Source of the DNA: JBCFBK01 sp038562555
GTDB taxonomy: Bacteria > Bacteroidota > Bacteroidia > Bacteroidales > Prolixibacteraceae
DNA: 58,876 bases
Direction of reading: 5' to 3'
Assembly: GCA_038562555.1 (NCBI GenBank)
Contig: JBCFBK010000037.1
Span: 1-58,876, forward strand
Shown here in pieces: positions 1-9,243 of the stretch. The number at the start of each line of letters is the position of its first letter. The stretch's first letter is position 1. The position numbers and the translations under genes are program-made. The notes beneath the pieces are model-generated. The model did no database searches and had not been told where the DNA came from. It saw only the letters and a program-made list of their open reading frames with translations.

Positions 1-1650
1 CTTTCCTGTTCCCTGCAGCACCCACATTTTAGCCCAGGCGCTGTTGTTACTCTGGTCGGTCCCCAGATAAGCCGTAGCTTCCAGCCGGGCAATAGCCGCG
101 TCGGCATTTTCCTTATTTTTGGCAATTTCATCATCGGCATGATAATACCAGCGGAGCGGCAGGACCGCTCTCACGGCCGACGGGCCGGTAGTCAGCACAG
201 GAAGCCCTGTTCTTCTCCAGTCGAACCAGGCTTCCTGTGTCGCGGTCCAACTGGCAAACCATTTTTGTTCCATGATGCTCTCCAGTCCGTCGTAGGGAGC
301 GCGTGTGATATAAGCATCAAATTCATCGCCCACTCCCCAGGCGTCGAATGATTCTTGTATGCCAGCAGCATAATAAGTTGCAGCAGTACTACCCGTGATC
401 CATCCGCGGAAGGCCGCCTCCGCCAGGATCAGATTGACCTCGGCAGCCGACATGAGCCTCATTTTCACCAGCGGATCAGCTGCTAACCGGTAACGGTCGT
501 TCAAGTGGGAGGCATACGGATTTTTTGTGCCCTGAGCCGCGTTTGCCGTATTCATATTGAAGATTTGCACCCGGGAGTGTGAAATCGGAACACCTGCAAA
601 TTCCGGATCAAAATCAACGGTCATGGAATTCGTGGTTTCAAACGCTGTTACCACATCCTGCGAGACTTCGCGTTTTCCGTTCACCTCACGGTCAACATTT
701 GTTCCTGCAACCAGTACCAGCGGAATTTCAATTTTATTGGCCCATACCGCCAGCCGCGGATCGTTGTAATTTTGTAAAGCATTCACCAGTGTTGCAGCCA
801 TTTTAGTCCGCATGTATGCACCTGCGGGATCGGTGTCATAGACCGTATTCAAGGGGTTTGAATCTTCGTTTGCAGTCCCGATAAAGCTAATTGCTGCGTC
901 GTCGGCCGAAGCGGTGATCAAGGGATATTTTGACGGGTCCCCGGTAATTTTACCGATCCCCTCCTGTGCAACAGCCGGCTCTTTTGCCTGTAGCCGCATG
1001 TAGTACCTTAATGCCAGTGAATTGGCGAACTTTCTCCATTTTGCCGGATCACCATTGTACAATACATCCTGTTTTGCATCAATGTTCGTGTAAGCGGCTG
1101 CATTTTTTGACAAGAGGGTATTGGCTAAATCGAGATCGGCGAGAATGCCGGTATAAATGTCCTTTTGCAAATCGAAAACAGGCTTAAGGTAATCCCCTCC
1201 CAGATCTGCTTTTAACGCATCTTTATAAGGGGCATCCCCCCAGAGGTCGGTAATCAGACCGAACAGGTATGCCTTCAAAATACGCGCCACCCCTTCATGG
1301 AACTCATACTGACCTTCAACCGCTTTTGTCAGGTACTCCTCGTTGTTCGCCAGGATGAGGTAGTAATTATCCCAACTATGGGACGTGTTCGTCCAGTCAT
1401 AATTATTATAACCGCCCTGCCAGCCGGTTTGCTGAGTGTGTTGCATAATACCCGAGCATGTGCCGAAACCGATGTTGTAAACAGTTTGTCCCAGGCTGAC
1501 AATAGTTGTAGGCAACAGGAAATTCAGATCGGCATTGGCCGGATCGACTCCATTCGGGTTGATGTTCAGTTCATCCAGATCCTTACATGACATCGCAAAG
1601 CCAACTGTCAGGATGAATGCGACGATAACGCTGTTTTTATTTTTAAACAT
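1..1650 (-). CDS. SusD/RagB-like outer-membrane lipoprotein (3' end cut by window)
   Basis: This is a surface glycan-binding lipoprotein that would cap the SusC barrel encoded just upstream. The frame is open for exactly 550 codons from an ATG at 1650 to the window edge without a stop, so only the last few residues can be missing. The N-terminus is a lipoprotein signal ending in A-M-S-C (Cys22). The following DLDELNINPNG and the TNTSHSWDNYY region are typical of the SusD_2 type (PF12771-like) rather than the classical SusD fold; this subtype call is from memory of the family. The start lies 18 bp after the stop of the SusC gene, so the two are co-transcribed. Confidence 0.88.
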   Translation of the reverse strand, partial: MFKNKNSVIVAFILTVGFAMSCKDLDELNINPNGVDPANADLNFLLPTTIVSLGQTVYNIGFGTCSGIMQHTQQTGWQGGYNNYDWTNTSHSWDNYYLILANNEEYLTKAVEGQYEFHEGVARILKAYLFGLITDLWGDAPYKDALKADLGGDYLKPVFDLQKDIYTGILADLDLANTLLSKNAAAYTNIDAKQDVLYNGDPAKWRKFANSLALRYYMRLQAKEPAVAQEGIGKITGDPSKYPLITASADDAAISFIGTANEDSNPLNTVYDTDPAGAYMRTKMAATLVNALQNYNDPRLAVWANKIEIPLVLVAGTNVDREVNGKREVSQDVVTAFETTNSMTVDFDPEFAGVPISHSRVQIFNMNTANAAQGTKNPYASHLNDRYRLAADPLVKMRLMSAAEVNLILAEAAFRGWITGSTAATYYAAGIQESFDAWGVGDEFDAYITRAPYDGLESIMEQKWFASWTATQEAWFDWRRTGLPVLTTGPSAVRAVLPLRWYYHADDEIAKNKENADAAIARLEATAYLGTDQSNNSAWAKMWVLQGTGK

Positions 1651-1668
1651 GACGATCAGTTTTTTGGG

Positions 1669-4600
1669 TTAAAGAGAGAAGCTTAATTTAAATCCAACAG
1701 GGATTACCCAGGGTTCAGCGTTATAACGCTCAACACCCTGCTTGAACTTACCGGTACTATCGGACTGGTAGGCCCGTTCAGGATCGACTCCCATACCGGC
1801 ATTTTTAGTCCAGATCATGATATTGCGGCTGTAAACCGAAAAATTCAGATCCTGCACCCCCAGTTTTTGTGCGATTCTGTTGGGCACGCGGTAGTTTAGG
1901 GCAATTTCTCTCAATTTAAGATAGTCGGCATCGAAAAGATTCGCTTCACCAATATCCCAGGGATAGCTCATCACATAAGGTCTGAACTCAGTTCCCGTAT
2001 TTCCGAGGTTCTCTTTTTCCAGAACGAAGGTGCCATTCTCATAATGCCCGTAAACACCGGGAGCAAATACGCCGTCGGAAGCGCCGACGCCGGTAAAGAA
2101 ATCGTTATAAAATCCGCCAAAATCAGAGGTTGGCCCTCCAACCGGACGGGGGTTATCGGAAAAGATCAGCCTATCTCCGTTGGAGACCACCCAGTCACGT
2201 AATTCCTGACTTCCTTCACCGCCTAAGCCTTCAGGAGGAGTCACCACCTGGTCCAACCATGTATTGGAAACCACTCCCTCGGTCAAATATCTCCAGGTTT
2301 GAGAAACATATTGCCCTCCCGACCGCCAGTCGAACGTCATGCTCAACGTTAAGTTTTTATACGAAACGGACGTTTGAAGCCCCATGATAAACTTGGGGTC
2401 GTAATTTCCGACTTTTGTATATTCATCCGAAGCCTGCCATTCGGCATCTTCTCCTTCAGGAAGAAGCGGATATCCATAATAATCGGAGTTCTCGTCGGTT
2501 ACCCGGAGGATCTTACGCGTATAGAGGTTTCCGATCCTTCCGTCCTGTCCAAGTTTTTTGTCTTTGACATAGGCGACATTCTTCACCCTTGCTTCATTCC
2601 AGAATTCGACAAAATCGATCCCATCAGCCAATCTAAGCAGGTAAGTTCTATTTTTAGTGAAATTAATATTTACATCCCAGGTCCAGTCTTTTGTCTGTAC
2701 CGGCGTAAAACCCAGCATCATTTCCAATCCCACGCTCCGCATCAATCCGGCATTTATTTTAACACTGGAGACTCCGGTTGATCCTGCCGGCTGGGTGTCC
2801 AGAATCTGATTGCGGTTGTCTTCCCGGTAATATGTTCCCTCGAACCGAAGCCGGTTATCGTAGGCCTTAAAATCAACACCCACTTCATATGAAGTTTCCT
2901 CTTCCGGAAGCAGATTCGCATTATATCGTGCATCCGGGTACTTAAGCCGGATAGCCTCTCCCCATTGCCCTGCGTTCTCATATGTCGGGTATAGGTTGTA
3001 AGGAGAAGTATCGTTCCCGACCTGGGCATATCCACCCCTGATCTTGAACAGATTTACATTGCTGCCCATGTCAAGCATATTGCTGATAAGAAAGCTGAGC
3101 GATGCCGAAGGATAAAAATATGAGCGGTTTTCAGACGGCAAAGTGCTCGCCCAGTCGTTTCGTGCCGTCAGATCAAGATAAATCCTGTCTTTCCATCCCA
3201 AATTGGCGAGGGCATAAACACTGTTGATCGCCCGCTCATACCGGGCATTGCGATAGTCTAGGGAGGTATTTTTAATATTATCTATGGTGTACAAAAAGGG
3301 AACATTCAGACCCGATCCCGGCTTCGATGAATTGCTGACATCCGACCATTTTGAATAAAGGAGGTTACCTCCCGCAGATATCGTGAACGAAAAATCCTTC
3401 CAATTGTCTTTGTAGCTTGCCAGCATATCAGCATTTCGCTCCATGGCCACACTGGTGATGATACCATACGCGCCATTATTGGGTTCATCCGAATATCCGG
3501 GATCCATCTTCGTTTCACGCAGGTCATCCGTTCTGTTCAGTGCATATCGTGCCGTGACACTCAGTTTTGGGGTAATTTCCCAGGTGGCTGCTACGTTCCC
3601 GATCAGCCTGTTCCGCTCAAAGCTGTTATTGATTCCGTAAGCCAGGAAGTAGGGATTTTCATAGCCTTCACCGATGTTGAGTATCTGCGTGCCGCCAAGT
3701 TTGTAGTTTTTCAGCTTGCGGATATCGACATTGGGAGGGGTCCATGCCGCCCACTGCAATGGGTTTGTGCCACGTTCCTGTGTTGCGGGACGGTTATCCG
3801 CCCAGTTTCTGGAATAATTAATATCGGTAGTTACCGTTAAATCCTGACGTACCTTTGAGGATGCCGAGAGGGTAAAGTTATTCCGGTTGAGGTCTGAATT
3901 GGGAACCAGTCCCTTGTTTGTCATATTAGAGACACCCAGTCTGTAATTCAGGTCTTCCGTTGCATTTGAAACAGCCACGCTGTTTGTGGTGGTAAATGCA
4001 TTGCGGTTGATGAAATTTTTGTAGTTATCGGGGTAGGATATCAGTTCAGTCGGAATCGCTGCGCCGTTGGCATCGAGCGGAGCAAAAGGCTGTATCTGCC
4101 AGTATCCCTTGTTCAGTTCAGGACCATTGCCGGCCTGTTCGGAAGGGCTGAACGCTGGTATAATTCCATCTTCAAAAGCATCGGGCGTATAACTTCTGGC
4201 CCCAAATCCGAATCGGGTTTGAACGTCCAGGTATTTGGAAGGAATATCAAATACGGTATTCGACGCCACTTCCACTTTCATGCCTTTTCCGGCATCGGCC
4301 TTTTTTGTGGTGATCAATACCACACCGTTGCCGGCCCTGGTACCATATAAGGCGGCAGCGCTGGGACCTTTCAGGATTGAAACGCTTTCGATGCTTTCCG
4401 GATCGATATCTGAAATGCCATTCCCATAGTCAACCCTATTTCCGCTGCCAAAACCGCCGACGTTGTCGACTGTGCTTCGCATGGGTACTCCGTCGACCAC
4501 AAAAAGCGGCTGATTATCGGTACTCATGGAGGTTGCTCCCCTGATGACCATACTGATGGTAGAACCTGTACCCCCTGTTGCGTTAATCGCTACACCGGTT

Positions 4601-5109
4601 ACTTTCCCTGCCATTGAAGTCAGTACATTTTCATGGACCACTTTGGATAATTCCCTGGATTCAATTTTGCCAACCGAATACCCCAGCGATTTTTCCTCCC
4701 GTTTGATGCCCAAAGCCGTGACCACCACTTCATCGATCGCTTTCACATCTTCCTCCATAACCACATCTATTGTGGCTCTTCCCTGTACCTGTGCTTCACG
4801 GGTTGCGTAGCCAATAAACGAGAAGACCAGCGTTGCATTGTCAGGTGCATCAAGCGCGTATTTCCCGTCCATGTTGGTGACGGTGCCAAAGGTTGTTCCC
4901 TTAACCGTAACGCTGAGTCCGGGAAGGGGCGTTCCGTCTGTCGCCGAGGTTACCGTTCCCGTAACCCTGGAGATTTTCTGCTGTACCTGCACATCCCCGG
5001 GGGTGTTTTTGGCAAAAACCATATTACCGGAAAACAGAGACAGGATCCCAGTGAACAGGAAGACGATCAGATAGCTAATTGTGCCTTGTAAAAATCTATT
5101 TCGTTTCAT
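1669..5109 (-). CDS. SusC/RagA-type TonB-dependent outer-membrane transporter without STN domain
   Basis: This 1146-residue protein imports oligosaccharides across the outer membrane using TonB energy. It has a signal peptide (about 1-33), then a carboxypeptidase-regulatory-like beta domain (about 46-125, V-T-G-T-V-T-S start), a TonB-box-like EEDVKAIDEVVVTALG segment, a plug domain (about 128-270) and a 22-strand barrel. Unlike the other two SusC proteins of the window it has no STN signalling domain, and no sigma/FecR pair adjoins it, so another regulator must control it. It sits between a PKD lipoprotein gene (20 bp upstream) and a SusD gene (18 bp downstream). Confidence 0.95.
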   Translation of the reverse strand: MKRNRFLQGTISYLIVFLFTGILSLFSGNMVFAKNTPGDVQVQQKISRVTGTVTSATDGTPLPGLSVTVKGTTFGTVTNMDGKYALDAPDNATLVFSFIGYATREAQVQGRATIDVVMEEDVKAIDEVVVTALGIKREEKSLGYSVGKIESRELSKVVHENVLTSMAGKVTGVAINATGGTGSTISMVIRGATSMSTDNQPLFVVDGVPMRSTVDNVGGFGSGNRVDYGNGISDIDPESIESVSILKGPSAAALYGTRAGNGVVLITTKKADAGKGMKVEVASNTVFDIPSKYLDVQTRFGFGARSYTPDAFEDGIIPAFSPSEQAGNGPELNKGYWQIQPFAPLDANGAAIPTELISYPDNYKNFINRNAFTTTNSVAVSNATEDLNYRLGVSNMTNKGLVPNSDLNRNNFTLSASSKVRQDLTVTTDINYSRNWADNRPATQERGTNPLQWAAWTPPNVDIRKLKNYKLGGTQILNIGEGYENPYFLAYGINNSFERNRLIGNVAATWEITPKLSVTARYALNRTDDLRETKMDPGYSDEPNNGAYGIITSVAMERNADMLASYKDNWKDFSFTISAGGNLLYSKWSDVSNSSKPGSGLNVPFLYTIDNIKNTSLDYRNARYERAINSVYALANLGWKDRIYLDLTARNDWASTLPSENRSYFYPSASLSFLISNMLDMGSNVNLFKIRGGYAQVGNDTSPYNLYPTYENAGQWGEAIRLKYPDARYNANLLPEEETSYEVGVDFKAYDNRLRFEGTYYREDNRNQILDTQPAGSTGVSSVKINAGLMRSVGLEMMLGFTPVQTKDWTWDVNINFTKNRTYLLRLADGIDFVEFWNEARVKNVAYVKDKKLGQDGRIGNLYTRKILRVTDENSDYYGYPLLPEGEDAEWQASDEYTKVGNYDPKFIMGLQTSVSYKNLTLSMTFDWRSGGQYVSQTWRYLTEGVVSNTWLDQVVTPPEGLGGEGSQELRDWVVSNGDRLIFSDNPRPVGGPTSDFGGFYNDFFTGVGASDGVFAPGVYGHYENGTFVLEKENLGNTGTEFRPYVMSYPWDIGEANLFDADYLKLREIALNYRVPNRIAQKLGVQDLNFSVYSRNIMIWTKNAGMGVDPERAYQSDSTGKFKQGVERYNAEPWVIPVGFKLSFSL

Positions 5110-5129
5110 AAGGAAATTTTTGATTATGA

Positions 5130-6140
5130 TTATTCAACAGCTTCGAAAGTAAGGACCACGGCAGTCGTGCTTAAAGCTATCAACGGGTCCTGGCTGACAA
5201 CTGCGCGAGGGTCCATCGTGAGGAACATGACCAGTCTCATCGAATTGTTAGTGATTTCCTGGACAATTACTTTCCGGTGAAAATCCCTTACGCCGATAAA
5301 AGCTGCTGAACCGGGGAAGTCTATGGTCATGACACCGGGATAGGTCACAACCGGAATTCCGGGAGGTTGAACACCAGTTGCAAAATCAGGTATCGTCGGT
5401 ATCACAAAATTCTCGCTTTCAGTCAAGGTGAAGGTGGCATTACTGCCCGGCGTATAAGTGGTAAGAGCAAAGGCGTCCTGACCGAATACAGCTTCTCCTC
5501 CTGTCTTTGTGATCGTCGTCAATCCAAACTGCTGCATAGCCATCGCGTAAACGATGCCCCCAAAAGAAGAGCCATCTTTTGTATCTTGGGTATAACTACC
5601 GTCGTAATGAAACGTAAACTCGTCATTGTATGCTTCGGGCAGGCCAATGTATACGCTAAAGGCTCCGGCGGGCAATGTCGGAATATCTTCATCAAGCAAA
5701 GAAAAATTCGCATCGGAGTTTACAATTTTGTCATTATCGGAATGGGCCTGCGAAAGTCTCCAGGTTTTCCCGTTATAACCCTCTGCGGTATGGTCGCCGG
5801 TCAGAAGGGCATACGGCGGAAGGTCGATGGCTAACTTTACTTCTTTCGTTGCCGTATTGCCATCTTTGTCTTTTGCTGTCAGTGTCGCAACATAATAGCC
5901 TCCTTCTTCATAGACGTAAACCGGATTTTGTTCGGTGCTGGTATTACCGTCGCCAAAATCCCAGGCCCAGCTCACGGCGCTGTGAGTCAGCGCTGTAAAC
6001 GCAACCTGCTTGCCGTCGATACTGTGAAAAACGACTGCGGAAAGGGGCCAGACCGGTCTGTCCGAGTCTTCTTCGCACGACTGGAGTAAAGCAGTTCCTG
6101 TCATGCAAATGATGAATAGCCAGAGAAAAGATTTTTTCAT
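5130..6140 (-). CDS. PKD-domain surface lipoprotein of the SusCD operon
   Basis: A 336-residue lipoprotein with lipobox L-L-Q-S-C (Cys22). Residues about 33-105 form a PKD (immunoglobulin-like) domain with the hallmark WAWDFGDG at 58-65. The C-terminal two thirds (about 110-336) contain repeated aromatic and acidic stretches but no motif I can name. Such proteins are usually surface glycan-binding proteins (SGBPs) of SusCD loci, although SGBPs normally lie downstream of susD; here the gene is first in the operon, ahead of susC. It probably binds the same ligand as the SusCD pair. No catalytic motif is visible. Confidence 0.8.
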   Translation of the reverse strand: MKKSFLWLFIICMTGTALLQSCEEDSDRPVWPLSAVVFHSIDGKQVAFTALTHSAVSWAWDFGDGNTSTEQNPVYVYEEGGYYVATLTAKDKDGNTATKEVKLAIDLPPYALLTGDHTAEGYNGKTWRLSQAHSDNDKIVNSDANFSLLDEDIPTLPAGAFSVYIGLPEAYNDEFTFHYDGSYTQDTKDGSSFGGIVYAMAMQQFGLTTITKTGGEAVFGQDAFALTTYTPGSNATFTLTESENFVIPTIPDFATGVQPPGIPVVTYPGVMTIDFPGSAAFIGVRDFHRKVIVQEITNNSMRLVMFLTMDPRAVVSQDPLIALSTTAVVLTFEAVE

Positions 6141-6514
6141 AGTTTAGAGAAGATAAGGTTAATGACTCATATTTGATTATGTTTTTAGAGAATAAAGTAT
6201 TTTACATCGCACCTGTCTAAGGATTTCCTAAGTAAATGTAAAGAAACGGCAAATGAAAAACACATAAAAAATTGGATTACTTGCATCAAATATTAACTAT
6301 CATATTCTATAACGTAAAAAAATGATGTACTTTGAGTTCAAATAACGTAAGATTTAAGATAATATGATCAAAAAAATTTTACTTTGCTAAATCGATTAAG
6401 TTATTTCCGGCAAATTAATGTGCTATTTTAGATCTATTCCATTAAACCGTTATCAAAAAAGGATTAATTGATCATTAAAGTTTCTCCACCTTTAAATCCC
6501 AACCCTGGCCCTGG
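6141..6514. other. 374-bp AT-rich gene-free stretch, probable promoter region of the PKD-susC-susD operon
   Basis: This stretch is markedly AT-rich compared with its flanks and has no credible reading frame. It separates the esterase stop (6515) from the PKD lipoprotein start (6140), both on the minus strand, so it must carry the operon promoter or an operator. I looked on the minus strand for the Bacteroidota -7 box TAnnTTTG and found no exact match; a one-mismatch candidate is CAAATTAA (plus-strand reading) near 6411. I cannot place the promoter with confidence. Confidence 0.5.
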
Positions 6515-7525
6515 TTATTTGGAACAAGTTTGTCTCACATATTGCTCAAAAAACTCATCCATCCGCGACTGCGTGAAATCATTGACCCGTTGTACCAGGT
6601 CCATCGTATGGGGCCATAAGGGAACTTTGTGATAGATACAGGGAACCTTCGCTTTGTCGAGATGTGCCTTTAACGAGTCCGACTGGCTTACCGGGACCAG
6701 TTTATCGGATGTACCATGCAGGATCAGGGTTGGGGGATCGTCAGAAGTGACATACCGGATGGGTGAAGCTTCAAGATAAAGATCCGGCGTTTCCTGCCAG
6801 GAATGGGCAATGAAATTAGTTACAAGGGGTTGCGACTGCGCGTAAGGAGTTGTCAGATCGGCCGGACCGTAAATATCGACCACGGCCTTGATTCTGTGGT
6901 GGTTTTCATTGGCCGGGATACTGTCGTTTTTCCACCGGTCTTCTCCCCAGCCATAGGCTGCCAACAGAGACAGGTGAGCGCCGGCCGAACCTCCAATAAA
7001 GCAAATCCGGTCCGGATCATACCCATAGGTATTTCCATTTTTAAAGAACCATTGAACAGCATCGGTAATATCTTCCACACAGGCCGGATAAGGAGCATCT
7101 TTGACCAAGCGGTATGAAACTGTAGCTGTCATATATCCCTTTTGCGCAAATGCAACCAGATAAACCAGGTAATCAGACCGCTTGCCGCCTTTCCAGCCTC
7201 CCCCGTGAATAAAAACCAATAATGGCACCTGACCGGTCAGGTTCCTGGGTTTATACAGATCCAGTTGAAGCGATTTACCGTTCACATTTTTATATTCAAT
7301 GTCTTTGACCGCTTCAATATCTTCAGGGACTTCAGGGTATTGATTGATTAAATCCTCCAACCCCACCCCTATCGCCAGGTAATCAAGCGCCTCGAAATGA
7401 TAGCCAACCGGTGGCCTTTCAGGAAACATCGAACCCCATAGCCGGGGAATGGCCATCAGCATACAAAAGAAGGTGAATGCTCCACCGAAAACATAAAGCG
7501 ATCTTTTTACAACTTTTGGTTTCAT
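6515..7525 (-). CDS. alpha/beta-hydrolase esterase (BD-FAE / carboxylesterase-like)
   Basis: A 336-residue exported or membrane-anchored esterase with a hydrophobic N-terminal segment (about 10-30). The oxyanion motif HGGGWKGG begins at His107, the nucleophile elbow G-G-S-A-G is centred on Ser180, and the probable triad partners are Asp274 (HGTSDKLVP) and His306 (WPHTMD). This layout matches carbohydrate esterases and feruloyl/acetyl esterases of the BD-FAE group. In this locus it would most likely remove acyl decorations from the glycan; the acyl group is not evident from the sequence. It is followed at a long gap by the PKD-susC-susD unit and preceded 46 bp upstream by the ceramidase-like gene. 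Confidence 0.85.
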   Translation of the reverse strand: MKPKVVKRSLYVFGGAFTFFCMLMAIPRLWGSMFPERPPVGYHFEALDYLAIGVGLEDLINQYPEVPEDIEAVKDIEYKNVNGKSLQLDLYKPRNLTGQVPLLVFIHGGGWKGGKRSDYLVYLVAFAQKGYMTATVSYRLVKDAPYPACVEDITDAVQWFFKNGNTYGYDPDRICFIGGSAGAHLSLLAAYGWGEDRWKNDSIPANENHHRIKAVVDIYGPADLTTPYAQSQPLVTNFIAHSWQETPDLYLEASPIRYVTSDDPPTLILHGTSDKLVPVSQSDSLKAHLDKAKVPCIYHKVPLWPHTMDLVQRVNDFTQSRMDEFFEQYVRQTCSK

Positions 7526-7571
7526 GAAAATGGATGAGAGATAAAAAACATTAGAACTAAAAAGCTAACAG

Positions 7572-9128
7572 CTAATGGCTAATAGCTTCCAGCATTTCCT
7601 TTAAGGCAGCGTGTAACAATGGGGCGGTTTCAGGTCCCAACGAGTTTTCCTCCCCGTAAGGTGAATCCTCCCGGTTATAGGTATACGGAGCCTTAACGTC
7701 CCACTGGCTTTTGGGAATGATATAGCCGATTTCATCGTTGGCCAGCCCAAACACAAATTTGTACTTTCCGGGCATCATTTCCCTGACCGGAGGCAGTTCA
7801 ACCGGACCCGGACCAAAATCATTGCCTTCAGGAACTTCAATACCGCCATTGATCAGTTCAGGATACGCTTCCCCCGGAATGGTCACCATCGATACCGGTC
7901 CTATTTTCAGCACGGCCAGTTCAGTCCGCATTTTCATCCAGCCTGTTGTTCCCCGGTTCAACACGCCCAGTGCAGTTGCGAGCTTAAAAAGACGATTGTC
8001 GATGGGCAGTGTGAGGGTTCTGACAAGCAGGGAAATTCCGGCCGTATCGATCACTTCCAACGGATTTTCCATGGCGGCTAAGGTCAATAGCGACAAGGCT
8101 TTACCCTGGGCTTCGGCTTTTTCAAAAGACGGTTCTGCATATTCAATACCGGTAAGCGGATCAGTTACCGGCAGGCTGGCATGTGTGGTCATCAGACCGC
8201 CAATCGCTCCGTTGATGTAAACTGCCACTCCGCCAATGCCGGCTTTGACCAGACTATCCCCTTTAAAAATACCTTTTTCAACTCCTTCCCGGACATAATG
8301 CGGAAAATCGGACGTTAGAAGCAGGTTTCGGCTCCACAGGGTTTCGGCATGGTTCGCCCAGGCGATCAGTGACCCCAGTGTATTGCCGTTTTCCCGGTCA
8401 ATGGCCTTGATCAGCCTCAGCCCTGAGTCGAAAACTTCGGGCTTCCTGGTATCTTTAACAAGCGGGATGGCGCCGGTCGGATCTTCGGAAATGGCCAGGC
8501 TCGCAGGCCTTAAGCTTTTAACAGCCTCAACAACTGATTTTGCTGCCTGATTTTTGACATACGCCATGTAATCGGGATTTACGCCGCTCTTAAACGGCGT
8601 TTTTCCCCACAATCCCATCAAATCGGGGGCTTCATGATCGTGTGTTGACGAAACGATCGTATAAGTCACTCCCGCATCAGCAGGGATCAGTTTCCTGATA
8701 TCGATCATCTCATCATGCATCAGTCCGATCGCATCCAGAACCACCAGCGCGACCCTTGTTTTTCCGTCATCAATGACCATCGTTCTGGCCCACAGGTCAT
8801 CATGAATGCCGTTAGCTGCCTTGCTGTTGCTGAACCCGGCGATCCAAACCGGATCAAAAACACCATTCCCGTTTCCATCGGTGTAGGTATCTCCGTCCTT
8901 TGGATTGTATTTGGCATCTCCGTTTTTATCGGTCCACCGGTCCGGCACTTCCGGCGTAATCGGTAATGCTGCAAATCCGGCCGATAAGGCCGCTGGCTGT
9001 TCACTCCTGATTTCCATACCGGCATTGTATCCCGGATTACGGTCTTTCAGGTTCGGCCTGATCCAAAATACAACGACAAGGATCAGCAGCAGCATGATCA
9101 GACTTAAAACCTTTAAGATGGGCTTCAT
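7572..9128 (-). CDS. neutral/alkaline non-lysosomal ceramidase-like protein (single N-terminal domain)
   Basis: A 518-residue protein with an N-terminal hydrophobic anchor (about 5-25). It matches the neutral ceramidase N-terminal domain: an early ALPITPE segment, VALVVLDAIGL, and the zinc-site-like SSTHDHEAPD. Classical neutral ceramidases are about 650-750 residues and have a second C-terminal domain, which is absent here. A low-complexity Asp/Gly/Asn-rich insert (DKNGDAKYNPKDGDTYTDG) follows the first strand and may bind calcium. Homologues are common in glycan-degrading loci where ceramide is an unlikely substrate, so hydrolysis of another amide or ester is more plausible. It lies downstream of the aminotransferase gene, separated by 115 bp with a stem-loop. 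Confidence 0.75.
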   Translation of the reverse strand: MKPILKVLSLIMLLLILVVVFWIRPNLKDRNPGYNAGMEIRSEQPAALSAGFAALPITPEVPDRWTDKNGDAKYNPKDGDTYTDGNGNGVFDPVWIAGFSNSKAANGIHDDLWARTMVIDDGKTRVALVVLDAIGLMHDEMIDIRKLIPADAGVTYTIVSSTHDHEAPDLMGLWGKTPFKSGVNPDYMAYVKNQAAKSVVEAVKSLRPASLAISEDPTGAIPLVKDTRKPEVFDSGLRLIKAIDRENGNTLGSLIAWANHAETLWSRNLLLTSDFPHYVREGVEKGIFKGDSLVKAGIGGVAVYINGAIGGLMTTHASLPVTDPLTGIEYAEPSFEKAEAQGKALSLLTLAAMENPLEVIDTAGISLLVRTLTLPIDNRLFKLATALGVLNRGTTGWMKMRTELAVLKIGPVSMVTIPGEAYPELINGGIEVPEGNDFGPGPVELPPVREMMPGKYKFVFGLANDEIGYIIPKSQWDVKAPYTYNREDSPYGEENSLGPETAPLLHAALKEMLEAISH

Positions 9129-9167
9129 ACGTTAGTAATTTGTTTTTTAATGGCCGTATAGAACTCC

Positions 9168-9215
9168 ATGTTGCTGAAAATTATTATTATAGCCTCGGGC
9201 GTTGCAGAGCAACAT
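9168..9215. other. intercistronic stem-loop (ATGTTGCT / AGCAACAT)
   Basis: An 8-bp inverted repeat (9168-9175 with 9208-9215) has a smaller GTTGC/GCAAC hairpin inside its right half. It lies just after the aminotransferase stop and before the ceramidase-like gene. It lacks a following T-run on the minus strand, so an mRNA-processing or partial-termination role is as likely as true termination. Confidence 0.35.
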
Positions 9216-9243
9216 GTTCGTTTCATATTTAAGAGCAATATAG

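Noticed and set aside
5367..5834. A 155-codon plus-strand frame opposite the PKD lipoprotein
   Set aside because: Low-complexity shadow frame; the minus-strand lipoprotein has a signal peptide and a PKD domain.
6141..6514. A defined -33/-7 promoter for the PKD-susC-susD operon
   Set aside because: No exact TAnnTTTG with a TTTG at suitable spacing was found; one-mismatch sites are expected by chance in such AT-rich DNA.
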